Assembly: GCA_040219935.1 (NCBI GenBank)
Contig: JAVJUA010000068.1
Coordinates: 62,001-126,000, forward strand
Source: UBA7803 sp040219935
GTDB taxonomy: Bacteria > Pseudomonadota > Gammaproteobacteria > Pseudomonadales > Azotimanducaceae
Length of the DNA: 64,000 nucleotides
Direction: 5' to 3'
The notes under the pieces were generated by a model that saw nothing but the letters and a program-made list of their open reading frames with translations, did no database searches and was not told the DNA's origin. The position numbers and the translations under genes are program-made. Positions 1 through 8,785 of this stretch are shown here, in pieces (position 1 is the first letter of the stretch; each line of letters begins with the position of its first letter).

Positions 1-1
1 A

Positions 2-3000
2 GGCAAAAGCTATGCCGAAGTAGCCCTGATGCTTACTCGGCACTTTGGCTACGTGCATAACAAGTGGCTCCGACGCTATGCAGAGTTTCTCTGCGATGGC
101 CATGATGGCGTGCTTAGTCATGCAGCCAAGGATGGGGTGAGAGACGCAACGGCGCTCGAGAATGATTACGACAGACTGCTGCTGGAGCACGATTGCGGGG
201 TCCTTGCCTATGGCGTCCTTTGCTCCTGCACTTCCGAGAAGGGTTACCGGGAGACGTTCGTCGAACTAAGAGACCGCGGTCTAGATCCCATAAAAGCAGG
301 GTTGGATACTGGTACCCGCATTCAGTCGATGGACGTCCAGTGGGTCGAAACCAGTTCCTTAGAGGTGCTCCCGACGATTTCCCTCGTTACTCCGAGTTTC
401 AATACAGCACGATACCTCGGCGACACTTTGCAGTCCGTCGTCTCTCAGAGATACCCGAAGCTGCAGTATGTCGTCGTGGACGGTGACAGCTCAGATGGAA
501 GTCAGGACATAATCGATCGCTATCGGGATCGGCTGCACGCGTACGTCAGCGAGAAGGACGGCGGCCACGCCGACGCCCTCAATAAGGGCTTCTCGCTGAC
601 CGATGGGGAGATCATGGGCTGGATCAACTCAGACGACGTGCTGCTTCCAGGCGCGCTAGCTTCCGTCGCCCGTCTATTTGCGGAGAACCCGCAGATTGAT
701 TGGATTACGGGCCGGCCTTCCACAGTGGAAGAGGACAATGGCGGTTTTCGATTGCATGGGTTGAGGAAGTTCTCGCGTCTCCGTTTCATAGCTGGCCATT
801 ATCGCTGGATTCAGCAGGAGTCTACGTTCTGGCGCCGTTCTCTCTGGGAGCGCTCGGGCGCCCGGTTGGACGACTCCATACGGTACGCTTGCGATATGGA
901 TCTGTGGGTCCGTTTTTTCCGCCACGCGGAACTCTATTCGGTCGACCTGCCGTTGGGGGCGTTTAGAAGACGAGTCGGACAACGATCAATCGCCTTCAAA
1001 GAGTCCTACGAACTTGAGGCCGAGCGAATTATTGAACGGGAAACGGGCCAACTCGATCCCGAGTTCTCGACTCTCTTCGGTCCGATACTGCGTCGAGTCA
1101 AATCGCGAGAAGATACCATGTCCGAAGCCATGCGCGAGAGTCTTCTCGCAATTGCCGATACCCCGACCGTATCGGCGCATGCGCTGATCGAGAACAATCG
1201 AGGGCTGATGAAGAACCTCGTGTTGAAGGAGAGACGTGTGTCTGGACGGAAGTGGAGCTCAGAGATCCTGGCGCCGGATGATGTGCGGGGCTTCAGAGAC
1301 CGCCATGCAGGACAGCGGTGCTTCATTATGGGCAACGGTCCGTCGCTTAACAGGATGGATCTGAGCAAGCTCGAGGGCGAGGTTGTCTTCGGCTGCAATG
1401 GAGTATTCCTCCTGTACGATCGCGTTTCCTGGAGGCCCACGTATTACACGTGTGTCGACTCCCGTGTGCTGCCGGATCGCGCGGTCGAGATCGATCAGAT
1501 GCTGAGAAGTCATCCCGATATGGTGGCCTTCTTTCCCACCGAAATCCGGGAGCACACGGGAGACCGCCGCAAGTTTGCCGTTAAAGCGCTGATTCCCCCG
1601 GAGCGTGGTCGGTACTTCCTGACGGAAAAGCCGCAATCCTTGGACGACCTGCCATCTTCTATGTTCTCCATGAATGCGAACGAGGGGCTCGTGCAGCCGT
1701 TTACCGTTGCGGTAACCATGCTGCAACTCGCGTTCTACATGGGCTTTGATGAAGTCTATCTCATAGGTTGCGACACGAGCTACGTCATCCCTGAAGACGT
1801 CGAGAAGGAGGGGCTGACCGCGAAGGGCGAGCTGGGTCTCGGTCTGACGTCCAAGGAAGACAATGATCCGAATCATTTTGACCCTCGATACTTCGGAAAG
1901 GGTCGGAAGTGGCACGACCCGCAGACGGACAGGATGATCGAGCACTATGGCTATGCAAAGCAGGTCTTCGAGAGGGCCGGAAGAAGGGTCTTCAACGCAA
2001 CGGTGGGTGGGAATCTTGAGGTTTTCGAGCGAGTGGACTTTGATTCCGTATTCGCCGCAAAGGGGCGGGCTTACCAGCGAGATGGATCTTCTGTCGCTGC
2101 AGCGCGGCCAGAGACGCCTACCGGTACAGAAAGCTCGCGTAGCACCGTCGAGGCAACCTCGGGAGCTCGGTCCTGGACTGCCGCTGGAAGGACACAGGAA
2201 GTGAAGCGCCGATTCTATGCGCCTTTTGGGGAGTGGGTGATGCGGAGGTCGCCGGAGTGGTATCGCTTCCTCCATAGATTACGTCTCGGTGTTTCCGCAA
2301 TCTGGCGACGCCGTCGCTGGACTGGTCCAGCCTTGGTTATGGTACTGCTTGCCTTTGGCTTGAGTTGGATAGAGCCCTTTTCGCAGTACCGCGGGTGGAT
2401 CTGGGGCGTTACTGCCTTCGGGGTCCTGTTGGTGGCTACAGCGTATATTGCGATGGTGCTGCGTCGTGTTGCTCTGACGCTTTCCGCGGACCTCGGGTCA
2501 CTTCGCGCGAGGCTTGCGTCTCTGGACCGTGGCGTTTCGAGCCGGCTAGACCATTTGGCCGCGGGGCAGAAGCGTATCGACGAGACCCTCGGGCGTCGGG
2601 ACGCAGTGTTGGCGGCGCTGGAAACCTCGGCGGCGAAAGCAAAGGAAAGCCAACAAGTCCTGGAGGACCAGTTGGCTGATAGCAGAGCGGTGCTCGAGAA
2701 CGGAATTGCCCGGCAGGAAGAGCACCTGGCGAAGGCTTCGGGGCGGGCTGATGCGCTGGAAGCAAGACTTGATAGCCTGGAGAGGCTGGTTCCAGGTCTG
2801 GTCGAAACGAGTGAGGCCCTGAATAGCCGAGCGGGACAACTTGAGGAGGCAGTCGATCAGGCCAGGCTTTCCGAACTTCCTGGCGACGTGAGCCGTCTGA
2901 ATCGGGCTCTTGAAGCGGAGTTCGGTTTTCTTCGGTTTGGCCGCGTTCTGACCTCCGAGCATTTGGAGACCTTGCTCACCAAATGGAGCAGGCTTCTGAA

Positions 3001-3658
3001 CCTCGAGTTGAGCCGTCCGTCACTCGATTACCTTGCAAAGCGAATCCGGGAAGTGGAAGCCAACCTTTCGGGCCGCCTGGCCGCACCCATCGAGGATGCG
3101 GTTCTGCGGACTCTCGTCGCGGCCAGTGTGCAGAGAAAGGATCTGGAGTTCTTGGAGATTGGCGTGTTGTTCGGAATTGGCTCTGCGGCTATCTATGATT
3201 TCGTCAGAGGACGATTCGAAAGTGTGCACATCACCGCCATTGATCCACTATACGGATACTACGGTGCATCCAACCTGGATGCGCTGCTGAAGATCCCGGT
3301 GAATGAGCAGACGTTCTGGAGAAACATGCGGTCTGCCGACATTCCGAACGACGACGTAACACTGATCGATGCTTTCAGCTACGAAGATCGGGCTATCGCG
3401 GAGGCTGCCGAGCGCGAATACGATCTCCTGATCCTTGATGGCGATCATTCGTATGCCGGAGTGAAAGCGGACTTCGAGAACTACGCGAAGTTCGTTCGAC
3501 GTGGAGGATTCATATTGTTCGATGACTACGGTTCCAATGACTGGCCTGAGGTGAAGAAGTACGTGGATGACGAGATTATGGGAAGGGACGACGTCGCTCT
3601 CGTCGGGTCGGAATGGCGAACGGCGATCTTCCGTGTCGTGTCCAAAGCTGCTGGATGA
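2..3658 (+). CDS. Fused GT2 glycosyltransferase / MptE-like (DUF115) / coiled-coil / methyltransferase protein, 5' end at window edge
   Basis: The frame is open to the left edge, so the true start may lie outside; the first ATG is at 29 (1209 aa, numbering used here). In order: a short N-terminal segment; a GT-A fold GT2 domain (about 114-320, VTPSFNTARYLGDTL, VVVDGDSSDGS, metal-binding-type SDD at 201-203); an MptE/DUF115 or GT42-like domain (about 425-665, GNGPSL then FGCNGVF); two membrane segments (about 765-785 and 790-811); a long Ala/Glu/Leu/Arg coiled coil (about 815-950); and a C-terminal SAM methyltransferase (about 1038-1205, LEIGVLFGIGSA, LLILDGDHSYAG, FDDYG). It precedes a Wzm/Wzt exporter, so a role in making or capping an exported glycan is inferred. 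Pterin kinase activity is not implied. Substrates unknown. Confidence 0.82.
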   Translation, partial: GKSYAEVALMLTRHFGYVHNKWLRRYAEFLCDGHDGVLSHAAKDGVRDATALENDYDRLLLEHDCGVLAYGVLCSCTSEKGYRETFVELRDRGLDPIKAGLDTGTRIQSMDVQWVETSSLEVLPTISLVTPSFNTARYLGDTLQSVVSQRYPKLQYVVVDGDSSDGSQDIIDRYRDRLHAYVSEKDGGHADALNKGFSLTDGEIMGWINSDDVLLPGALASVARLFAENPQIDWITGRPSTVEEDNGGFRLHGLRKFSRLRFIAGHYRWIQQESTFWRRSLWERSGARLDDSIRYACDMDLWVRFFRHAELYSVDLPLGAFRRRVGQRSIAFKESYELEAERIIERETGQLDPEFSTLFGPILRRVKSREDTMSEAMRESLLAIADTPTVSAHALIENNRGLMKNLVLKERRVSGRKWSSEILAPDDVRGFRDRHAGQRCFIMGNGPSLNRMDLSKLEGEVVFGCNGVFLLYDRVSWRPTYYTCVDSRVLPDRAVEIDQMLRSHPDMVAFFPTEIREHTGDRRKFAVKALIPPERGRYFLTEKPQSLDDLPSSMFSMNANEGLVQPFTVAVTMLQLAFYMGFDEVYLIGCDTSYVIPEDVEKEGLTAKGELGLGLTSKEDNDPNHFDPRYFGKGRKWHDPQTDRMIEHYGYAKQVFERAGRRVFNATVGGNLEVFERVDFDSVFAAKGRAYQRDGSSVAAARPETPTGTESSRSTVEATSGARSWTAAGRTQEVKRRFYAPFGEWVMRRSPEWYRFLHRLRLGVSAIWRRRRWTGPALVMVLLAFGLSWIEPFSQYRGWIWGVTAFGVLLVATAYIAMVLRRVALTLSADLGSLRARLASLDRGVSSRLDHLAAGQKRIDETLGRRDAVLAALETSAAKAKESQQVLEDQLADSRAVLENGIARQEEHLAKASGRADALEARLDSLERLVPGLVETSEALNSRAGQLEEAVDQARLSELPGDVSRLNRALEAEFGFLRFGRVLTSEHLETLLTKWSRLLNLELSRPSLDYLAKRIREVEANLSGRLAAPIEDAVLRTLVAASVQRKDLEFLEIGVLFGIGSAAIYDFVRGRFESVHITAIDPLYGYYGASNLDALLKIPVNEQTFWRNMRSADIPNDDVTLIDAFSYEDRAIAEAAEREYDLLILDGDHSYAGVKADFENYAKFVRRGGFILFDDYGSNDWPEVKKYVDDEIMGRDDVALVGSEWRTAIFRVVSKAAG

Positions 3659-3739
3659 GAATGACAGTGGTGCAATGGTCGTTCGGGATAGGGCGTAGGC
3701 CTTGACCGGGCGTGCTGAGAGCGGCGGCGCGTATTCGTG

Positions 3740-4627
3740 ATGATTTCCCGCAATTCCTCTAGTGTGCGGTCGAACGACGGCGATGGTTCCGTGGGAGTCA
3801 CAGTTCATCGTCCGGAGAACCGCCTGGACGCCAGCGCGCTGGATGCTCTCCGGGGTCTTATCGCCGAGGTGCGACTCTATCGATATCATGTCGTGGTCGC
3901 ATTTCTGAGGGATTTCCGCGCGGGATACACTGGCACAGGGCTGGGTGTGTTCTGGAACATTCTGCTTCCTCTGATGCCGATCGGAGTCTATGCCCTTCTA
4001 GCGACTCTTCGGATCGTTCCGGCGTTCGATGAGACGGCTGCTCCCGTTGCCATATCGTTCAACGCAACGCTCTGGTTCTTCTTCGTCGGGTGTGTGCAGA
4101 TGCCGATCAGCGTCGCCCGGTCGCGGAACAGCGAGGCCCTTAAGACGGCCGTACCTCTGATCGTCCCCATCGTGGCAGGTTTCGGTCAGCTGATGTTCGA
4201 GGGCCTGGTAAGGTTGATTCTCGTGGTCGCGTTGGCGTTGATCCTGCGGGAGTCCCCCGTCTGGTCCTCCGCGCTCTGTCTTTTGTCTGTGGTAAGTGGA
4301 GTAATGCTTTTCTTCGGCCTTGGTCTGACCTTGGCCATTCTGAACATTGCGGCTCCGGACGTGCAGAAGGTGACTGGCCCGATTCTGGGGTATGGAATCT
4401 TCCTGAGTGGTGTGATCTTTCCTCTACCTGAGAGTGGATCTCTGGCTATTCTGCATGATCTGAACCCGTTCGCCGCTGTCATTACCGGCAGCAGGCTCCT
4501 GGCTTTTGCCGGGGTCGAGAGCGTTGCTCACGCGTTCTGGGTCTGGACCCTTATGGGCCCCCTACTGCTGCTCATTGGCGCCAGGGTGTTCTTCATCATG
4601 GAGCGAAGGATCCGCGGGGTGGTTTAG
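3740..4627 (+). CDS. wzm: Polysaccharide ABC transporter permease (Wzm-type)
   Basis: A 295-aa integral membrane protein of the ABC-2 family that would form the inner-membrane channel for exporting a lipid-linked glycan. A hydrophilic N-terminus of about 55 residues leads into an amphipathic RDFRAGYTGTGLGVFWNI stretch typical of Wzm/KpsM, followed by about six hydrophobic helices (first around ILLPLMPIGVYALLATL, last near WTLMGPLLLLIGARVFFI). GTG at 3737 and ATG at 3740 are adjacent; neither has a clear Shine-Dalgarno, so the start is approximate. The ATPase gene begins 2 nt after the stop, indicating one transcript. The family is clear; the exported polymer (O-antigen, capsule or S-layer glycan) cannot be read from the sequence. 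Confidence 0.88.
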   Translation: MISRNSSSVRSNDGDGSVGVTVHRPENRLDASALDALRGLIAEVRLYRYHVVVAFLRDFRAGYTGTGLGVFWNILLPLMPIGVYALLATLRIVPAFDETAAPVAISFNATLWFFFVGCVQMPISVARSRNSEALKTAVPLIVPIVAGFGQLMFEGLVRLILVVALALILRESPVWSSALCLLSVVSGVMLFFGLGLTLAILNIAAPDVQKVTGPILGYGIFLSGVIFPLPESGSLAILHDLNPFAAVITGSRLLAFAGVESVAHAFWVWTLMGPLLLLIGARVFFIMERRIRGVV

Positions 4628-4629
4628 GC

Positions 4630-5865
4630 ATGTTGTTCGATGATCTCGTTCTGGACGTTAATGGTCTGGGGAAGGTCTACTCAAGGCGGGTCGAGAATGA
4701 GCGCGCGCGACTTCGGTCGGCGTTCTGGCGCGTTCTCTTCAGAATGACGCCGCGGGCGATTACGCCGGAGGACCAAGGGGATTTCTGGGCGCTGAAAGAC
4801 ATCAGCTTCAAGCTCAGGCGGGGAGACGCCTTGGGGATCATCGGGTTGAACGGATCGGGCAAGACATCCTTGCTCAGGATCCTTGCTGGGCAGGTGGTGC
4901 CGGACGCCGGCCAGATGACCTTAGCAGGAAAATCCGCCGCGATGATTGATCTGACAGCGGGCTTTAACCCGATTCAGTCAGCTAGGGACAACATTTACCT
5001 GCGGGGTGCCGCGCTTGGATGGTCCCGAACGCAGATTGAGGATCGCTTCGACGATATCGTTGAATTCTCTGAGCTCGAGGATGCGATCGAAGCCCCCGTC
5101 GCCAGCTTCTCCAGCGGAATGGTGATGCGTTTGGCGTTCTCGATCATGGTGATTGCGGACCCGGACCTGCTGTTCATCGACGAGGTTCTGGCAGTTGGGG
5201 ACTTCCGCTTCCGTCAGAAGTGTCTCGGTCGTCTTCGCGAATTGCGTCGGCAAAGTTCATTCGTCATGGTGTCGCACAGCATGGGTGATATAAAGGCGTT
5301 CTGCTCGGAGGTCCTAGTGCTTCACAAAGGCCGTATGGTCTTCAAGGGCGCACCGGACGAGGCGGTTGAAATCTATCAGAGTCTCGAGTTTGGGGAGCCT
5401 GAGAGTGATCGGAAGCGGATAGAGAGCATTCTTACGCCACAGTTTGAGAACTCGGATACGATTACTGACGTGCGTCACTTTTGGTGCGACGAAAGTGGAC
5501 ATCCGATTGACTCGGTTACCGCCGGCGAAACGCTGTTCTTCAAGCTCAGTTTCAGGTCGAAGATTGACATCAGGCGTTTGGTCATTGGGGTTCCGGTCTG
5601 GACAGAAAAAGGAGAGTACGTAACCGGGTTCTCTACGGAACTGGGAGCGGAAAGCTACTCTGTTGCGTCGGATACTTCAGTCAGTTTCTGTCTCGAGGTC
5701 CCACACGTTGCTTTCAATGAGGGGGTTTACGTCTCGAACATAGGTATCATGGACGGCCTTGAGTTTCTCTATAGGCGCGCGAACGTCGCACTCCGCGTCA
5801 AGCCCCGCCATCCTCTCACTTGGGGCCTGGTGACGCTGGCCCATGAGTGGAGGCGCGTAGAGTGA
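4630..5865 (+). CDS. wzt: Polysaccharide ABC transporter ATPase with C-terminal glycan-binding-type domain (Wzt)
   Basis: 411 aa. The ATPase half has Walker A GLNGSGKT (72-79), the family-typical degenerate signature FSSGMVMRLAFS (about 160-171), Walker B LLFIDEVLAVGD (180-191) and switch histidine VSHS. After about residue 255 comes an extra domain of roughly 150 residues rich in beta-strand-like sequence (for example ETLFFKLSFRSKIDI), matching the Wzt C-terminal carbohydrate-binding domain that, in E. coli O9a-type systems, recognises a modified non-reducing end before export. The product drives ATP-dependent export with the preceding permease. The upstream fused protein carries a methyltransferase, consistent with an end-cap read by this domain, but the specificity is inference. 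Confidence 0.9.
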   Translation: MLFDDLVLDVNGLGKVYSRRVENERARLRSAFWRVLFRMTPRAITPEDQGDFWALKDISFKLRRGDALGIIGLNGSGKTSLLRILAGQVVPDAGQMTLAGKSAAMIDLTAGFNPIQSARDNIYLRGAALGWSRTQIEDRFDDIVEFSELEDAIEAPVASFSSGMVMRLAFSIMVIADPDLLFIDEVLAVGDFRFRQKCLGRLRELRRQSSFVMVSHSMGDIKAFCSEVLVLHKGRMVFKGAPDEAVEIYQSLEFGEPESDRKRIESILTPQFENSDTITDVRHFWCDESGHPIDSVTAGETLFFKLSFRSKIDIRRLVIGVPVWTEKGEYVTGFSTELGAESYSVASDTSVSFCLEVPHVAFNEGVYVSNIGIMDGLEFLYRRANVALRVKPRHPLTWGLVTLAHEWRRVE

Positions 5866-5923
5866 GGCCTGGGTTGCGGAGCACGCTGCTTAGGTCGCGC
5901 TTTTCCATGCTGGTGGTTGAGTG

Positions 5924-6631
5924 ATGAGAGAGCCGAAATTCTACCGACGATTTGACTATCCGAAGACGCTTTTGCCGAACGCGTATCTCGCGTCGCTCGA
6001 GGAGGGCGTGACCACCGTCGATGAGGCCCGCGCCAGAACCGGTGCGACCATTGGCTACCCAGGCTGGCTAGTAATATACAGTCTGCTGCTGTCCTCCTTG
6101 AAGCCGGGCCAACACCACGTTCTCGTGGAGACCGGTACCAATGTTGGTGCCTCGACAATCATGCTTGCCCAAGCCCTTGCGGACGCGGGCGTGGATGGCG
6201 TGATTCACACGTTTGAGATTGATGAGGAAACGCAGAAGATCGCCAAAGCAAACATAGAAGCCGCCGGTCATGCAGAACGAGTTAACTTTCACCTTGGTGA
6301 CACCCGGAGCGTGTTCGGACGAACGCTCACTTCCTTGAATGCTTCGATATCGGGCGCCTTTCTCGATGGCGGGCACGAGGAGACCGTACTCCTCAACGAA
6401 TTCGAGGTGGTTCGCCCGTACCTCGGCCGCGGAGCTCTGGTCTTTATAGACAATACCTACCCCATAGCGGAGGTCGAGAAGGGAGAAGACCGTCGTGTCA
6501 ATGAGGCTCTACGTTCCATCCTGGCGAGTCATGGCGGCTCCCTCATTAATCTGCCGTTTGTATCCTGGTTCACGCCGGGTCTCGCAATCTGGCAGGCGGA
6601 TCCGCCGCTTGAGATTGCGGATTGGGAGTGA
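5924..6631 (+). CDS. Class I SAM-dependent methyltransferase
   Basis: About 235 aa; GTG at 5921 and ATG at 5924 are adjacent candidates and ATG is taken. The SAM-binding motif I appears as VETGTNVGAST, followed by an acidic strand end FEIDEE and a third strand AFLDGGHEE, the Methyltransf_24 pattern also seen in the C-terminal domain of the large fused protein upstream. A FIDNTYP motif resembles the metal-coordinating loop of catechol-type/CmcI-like enzymes. It lies 58 nt after wzt on the same strand, so it probably methylates a sugar of the exported glycan. Acceptor unknown. The gene shares the lower G+C and looser codon choice of the polysaccharide block. Confidence 0.75.
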   Translation: MREPKFYRRFDYPKTLLPNAYLASLEEGVTTVDEARARTGATIGYPGWLVIYSLLLSSLKPGQHHVLVETGTNVGASTIMLAQALADAGVDGVIHTFEIDEETQKIAKANIEAAGHAERVNFHLGDTRSVFGRTLTSLNASISGAFLDGGHEETVLLNEFEVVRPYLGRGALVFIDNTYPIAEVEKGEDRRVNEALRSILASHGGSLINLPFVSWFTPGLAIWQADPPLEIADWE

Positions 6632-6842
6632 ACCTTGACCGCAATGCCCGGCGCGCGCACGTATTGGTCGGCCACAAGGCTGTATGTCAGCCCAACCATC
6701 CCGCGGCGAGCACGCCGAATGCTTAGGAGCCTAGCTACGCGCGCTTTCTTGGACGGATGTCAGGACCGATCGCCGGAATTCTGGCCCTGGATGGTGCCCG
6801 TCGTCGCATCGCGGCCTAGTTGAACTGCTGGTGGACAGTCAG

Positions 6843-7610
6843 ATGAAAGACCTGCCACTTGACCCTGCCTTGCCGATCGAAAAGCGCTGCCGTGTCTGCG
6901 GAAGCGAGTATGTGGCATACCTCCGGCACGTGCCGATGCTGCAAATGCCGCTTTTGACACCCATGTACATCTGCCTCGGCTGCGAACTGATGATGCATCC
7001 GCAGATCTATCGGGAGTCGGACGAGAAGCTGCAAAAGGATGCTGAATGGCACGTCTCGATGGAGGAGAGAAATCGAGGCTGGGCTCGCCAGTTCTGGGAT
7101 GGCGTTCAAGCAGAGTTCCCAAAGATACGTTCCGTTCTTGAGATCGGCTGCGCGACTGGATCGTTCCTGAGTGTGGCGCAGGAACGCGGTCTCACCACAC
7201 GCGGTCACGACAACAATCCCCACGTTCGCGCCGCAGCCAGGGAGCGACATGGTATAGACGTGGACATGTCTCTATGGAGCAACGCGACATGCGTGGAAAA
7301 ATACGATCTTATTGTCGCGATTATGGTTTTGGAGCACCTCGTTCAGCCCGCTCGGTTGATGGGGGAGATTGGTGCCTACTGCAGAAGAATGGGCAGTGCT
7401 GCCTACGTGTCGGTTCCATTCAATGCTGAGCGTCATCATTGGCCGGATTATTGGGTAGAGAAACCAGAAGCGGGGAATCCGCTATTCCTGTGCGATGTTC
7501 ATCTGAACCATTTCAGTCGGAAGAGCTTCGAGTTGATGGCTTCGAGCGCTGGAGCCAGGGCGATACGCCGCTTTGACTACGGGTGGATGGGGTACTGGCT
7601 GGAATTCTGA
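6843..7610 (+). CDS. Zinc-ribbon SAM-dependent methyltransferase (Methyltransf_23 type)
   Basis: About 255 aa from ATG 6843 (GGTGGA 7 nt upstream); GTG 6831 is an in-frame alternative. The N-terminus has two cysteine pairs, CRVCG and, after about 30 residues, CLGC, forming a likely zinc ribbon like that of sugar C- or N-methyltransferases. Motif I follows as LEIGCATGSF, then GHDNNP and IMVLEHLVQP, the usual Methyltransf_23 signature. The C-terminus contains HLNHFSRKSFELM, common in glycan-cluster members. About 210 nt separate it from the previous methyltransferase. Modification of a deoxysugar or nucleotide sugar is likely by context; the position methylated is not determinable. Confidence 0.75.
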   Translation: MKDLPLDPALPIEKRCRVCGSEYVAYLRHVPMLQMPLLTPMYICLGCELMMHPQIYRESDEKLQKDAEWHVSMEERNRGWARQFWDGVQAEFPKIRSVLEIGCATGSFLSVAQERGLTTRGHDNNPHVRAAARERHGIDVDMSLWSNATCVEKYDLIVAIMVLEHLVQPARLMGEIGAYCRRMGSAAYVSVPFNAERHHWPDYWVEKPEAGNPLFLCDVHLNHFSRKSFELMASSAGARAIRRFDYGWMGYWLEF

Positions 7611-7811
7611 CCTGACGATTGATCTCGGAGGATGCGTACACTCGCATCGGATACGACTTCGCAGTGCTGCGCATTTGCCCGGCCAGGGATGACGTTTCTC
7701 AGGTCCTCTGAGATTCGCTGCCTCGAACTGCAACGCGTCTGTACACGGGGTTGACTCTCACCTTGCCTGCGTCGTGCTCCGACCATGCGGCCGTTGGAAC
7801 TCGTGTAGGCT
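7611..7811. other. Convergent intergenic region without a supported gene
   Basis: This 200-nt stretch separates the zinc-ribbon methyltransferase gene from the convergent fcl gene. It contains a 6-bp GATGCG/CGCATC hairpin near 7631-7648 but no T-run, so a terminator is not firmly supported. No open frame with a credible start was seen. Confidence 0.4.
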
Positions 7812-8783
7812 TCAGGACAACCTGATGTCCTGCTTGTTGTTGAGATACCACTGATAGGTGCGACGGAGCCCGATCTCCAAATCGATCGAATAGCTCCATC
7901 CCAATGCCCTGAGCCGATCGACATCGAGCAGTTTACGCGGCGTTCCATCGGGTTTGCTTGCGTCGAAGCGAATGTCACCGTCGAACCCCACTACGCGCGC
8001 CACCAGATGGGCGAGATCTTTGATTGAGACCTCTACACCGGTGCCGACGTTAACATGAGAAAGGCTCGGGCTCGTTACCGAATCGTATAGATCACGGTCG
8101 ACATTCATGACATGGACAGATGCGGCCGCCATATCGTCAACGTGGAGAAACTCCCTCATGGGTCTGCCCGACCCCCAAACAACCACCTCGCTGTCGCCGT
8201 TTACCATTGCGGTGTGGAATCTGTGCATAAGCCCTGGGATCACGTGGCTGTTCTGCGGATGGAAGTTGTCGTTGTCTCCGTACAGGTTCGTGGGCATGAC
8301 GCTCCGGTAGTCCACCCCGTACTGCCGGTTGTAGGACTCGCACATCTTGATCCCGGCGATTTTTGCAATGGCGTACGCTTCGTTTGTTGGTTCGAGAGTG
8401 CCGGTCAGCAAGGTGTCCTCAGTCATCGGTTGTCTGGCGTTGCGCGGATAAATGCAGGAAGAGCCCAGAAACAATAGCTTCTCGATTCCGGCAGTGAATG
8501 CCGAGTTTATGACGTTGGTTTGTATGCAGAGGTTCTGGTAGATGAACTCGGCAGGGTAAGTGCTGTTGGCGACGATGCCCCCAACTTTGGCCGCTGCAAG
8601 ATAGACGTGATCTACGGATTCGGTTCGGAAAAATTCTTCGACCGAGGCCTGTCTAGTCAGATCCAACTGCTGCCTCGGCGCGGTGACCAGTTGAGGGGCC
8701 GGTTCCAGTAAGGCCAACCTTCGAACGAGAGCAGAGCCGACCATTCCCTGGTGTCCGGCGACGAATACACGCGTAGTGCTCAT
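7812..8783 (-). CDS. fcl: GDP-L-fucose synthase
   Basis: 323 aa, the normal size for Fcl/WcaG, an extended SDR with 3,5-epimerase and NADPH-dependent 4-reductase activity that converts GDP-4-keto-6-deoxy-D-mannose to GDP-L-fucose. Visible motifs: N-terminal Rossmann GHQGMVGSALVRR, the substrate-loop SSCIYP, the active-site YAIAKIAGIK (Tyr-x3-Lys), and the family-typical PTNLYGDNDNF. It starts 2 nt after the gmd stop, so both enzymes are co-transcribed and together make GDP-L-fucose from GDP-mannose. It faces the export genes convergently, so it belongs to the same locus but a separate transcript. Confidence 0.95.
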   Translation of the reverse strand: MSTTRVFVAGHQGMVGSALVRRLALLEPAPQLVTAPRQQLDLTRQASVEEFFRTESVDHVYLAAAKVGGIVANSTYPAEFIYQNLCIQTNVINSAFTAGIEKLLFLGSSCIYPRNARQPMTEDTLLTGTLEPTNEAYAIAKIAGIKMCESYNRQYGVDYRSVMPTNLYGDNDNFHPQNSHVIPGLMHRFHTAMVNGDSEVVVWGSGRPMREFLHVDDMAAASVHVMNVDRDLYDSVTSPSLSHVNVGTGVEVSIKDLAHLVARVVGFDGDIRFDASKPDGTPRKLLDVDRLRALGWSYSIDLEIGLRRTYQWYLNNKQDIRLS

Positions 8784-8785
8784 AG

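Noticed and set aside
1300..2030. Reading the MptE/DUF115-like domain as a pterin pyrophosphokinase
   Set aside because: The family name comes from an archaeal enzyme; context with GT2, Wzm/Wzt and a GNGPSL/CN pattern shared with GT42-like enzymes points to glycan assembly instead.
6635..6823. 62-codon forward frame between the two methyltransferase genes, starting with TTG
   Set aside because: Starts 3 nt after a stop codon with no ribosome-binding site, Arg/Ser/Pro-rich composition and no recognisable motif; more likely chance or a degraded fragment.
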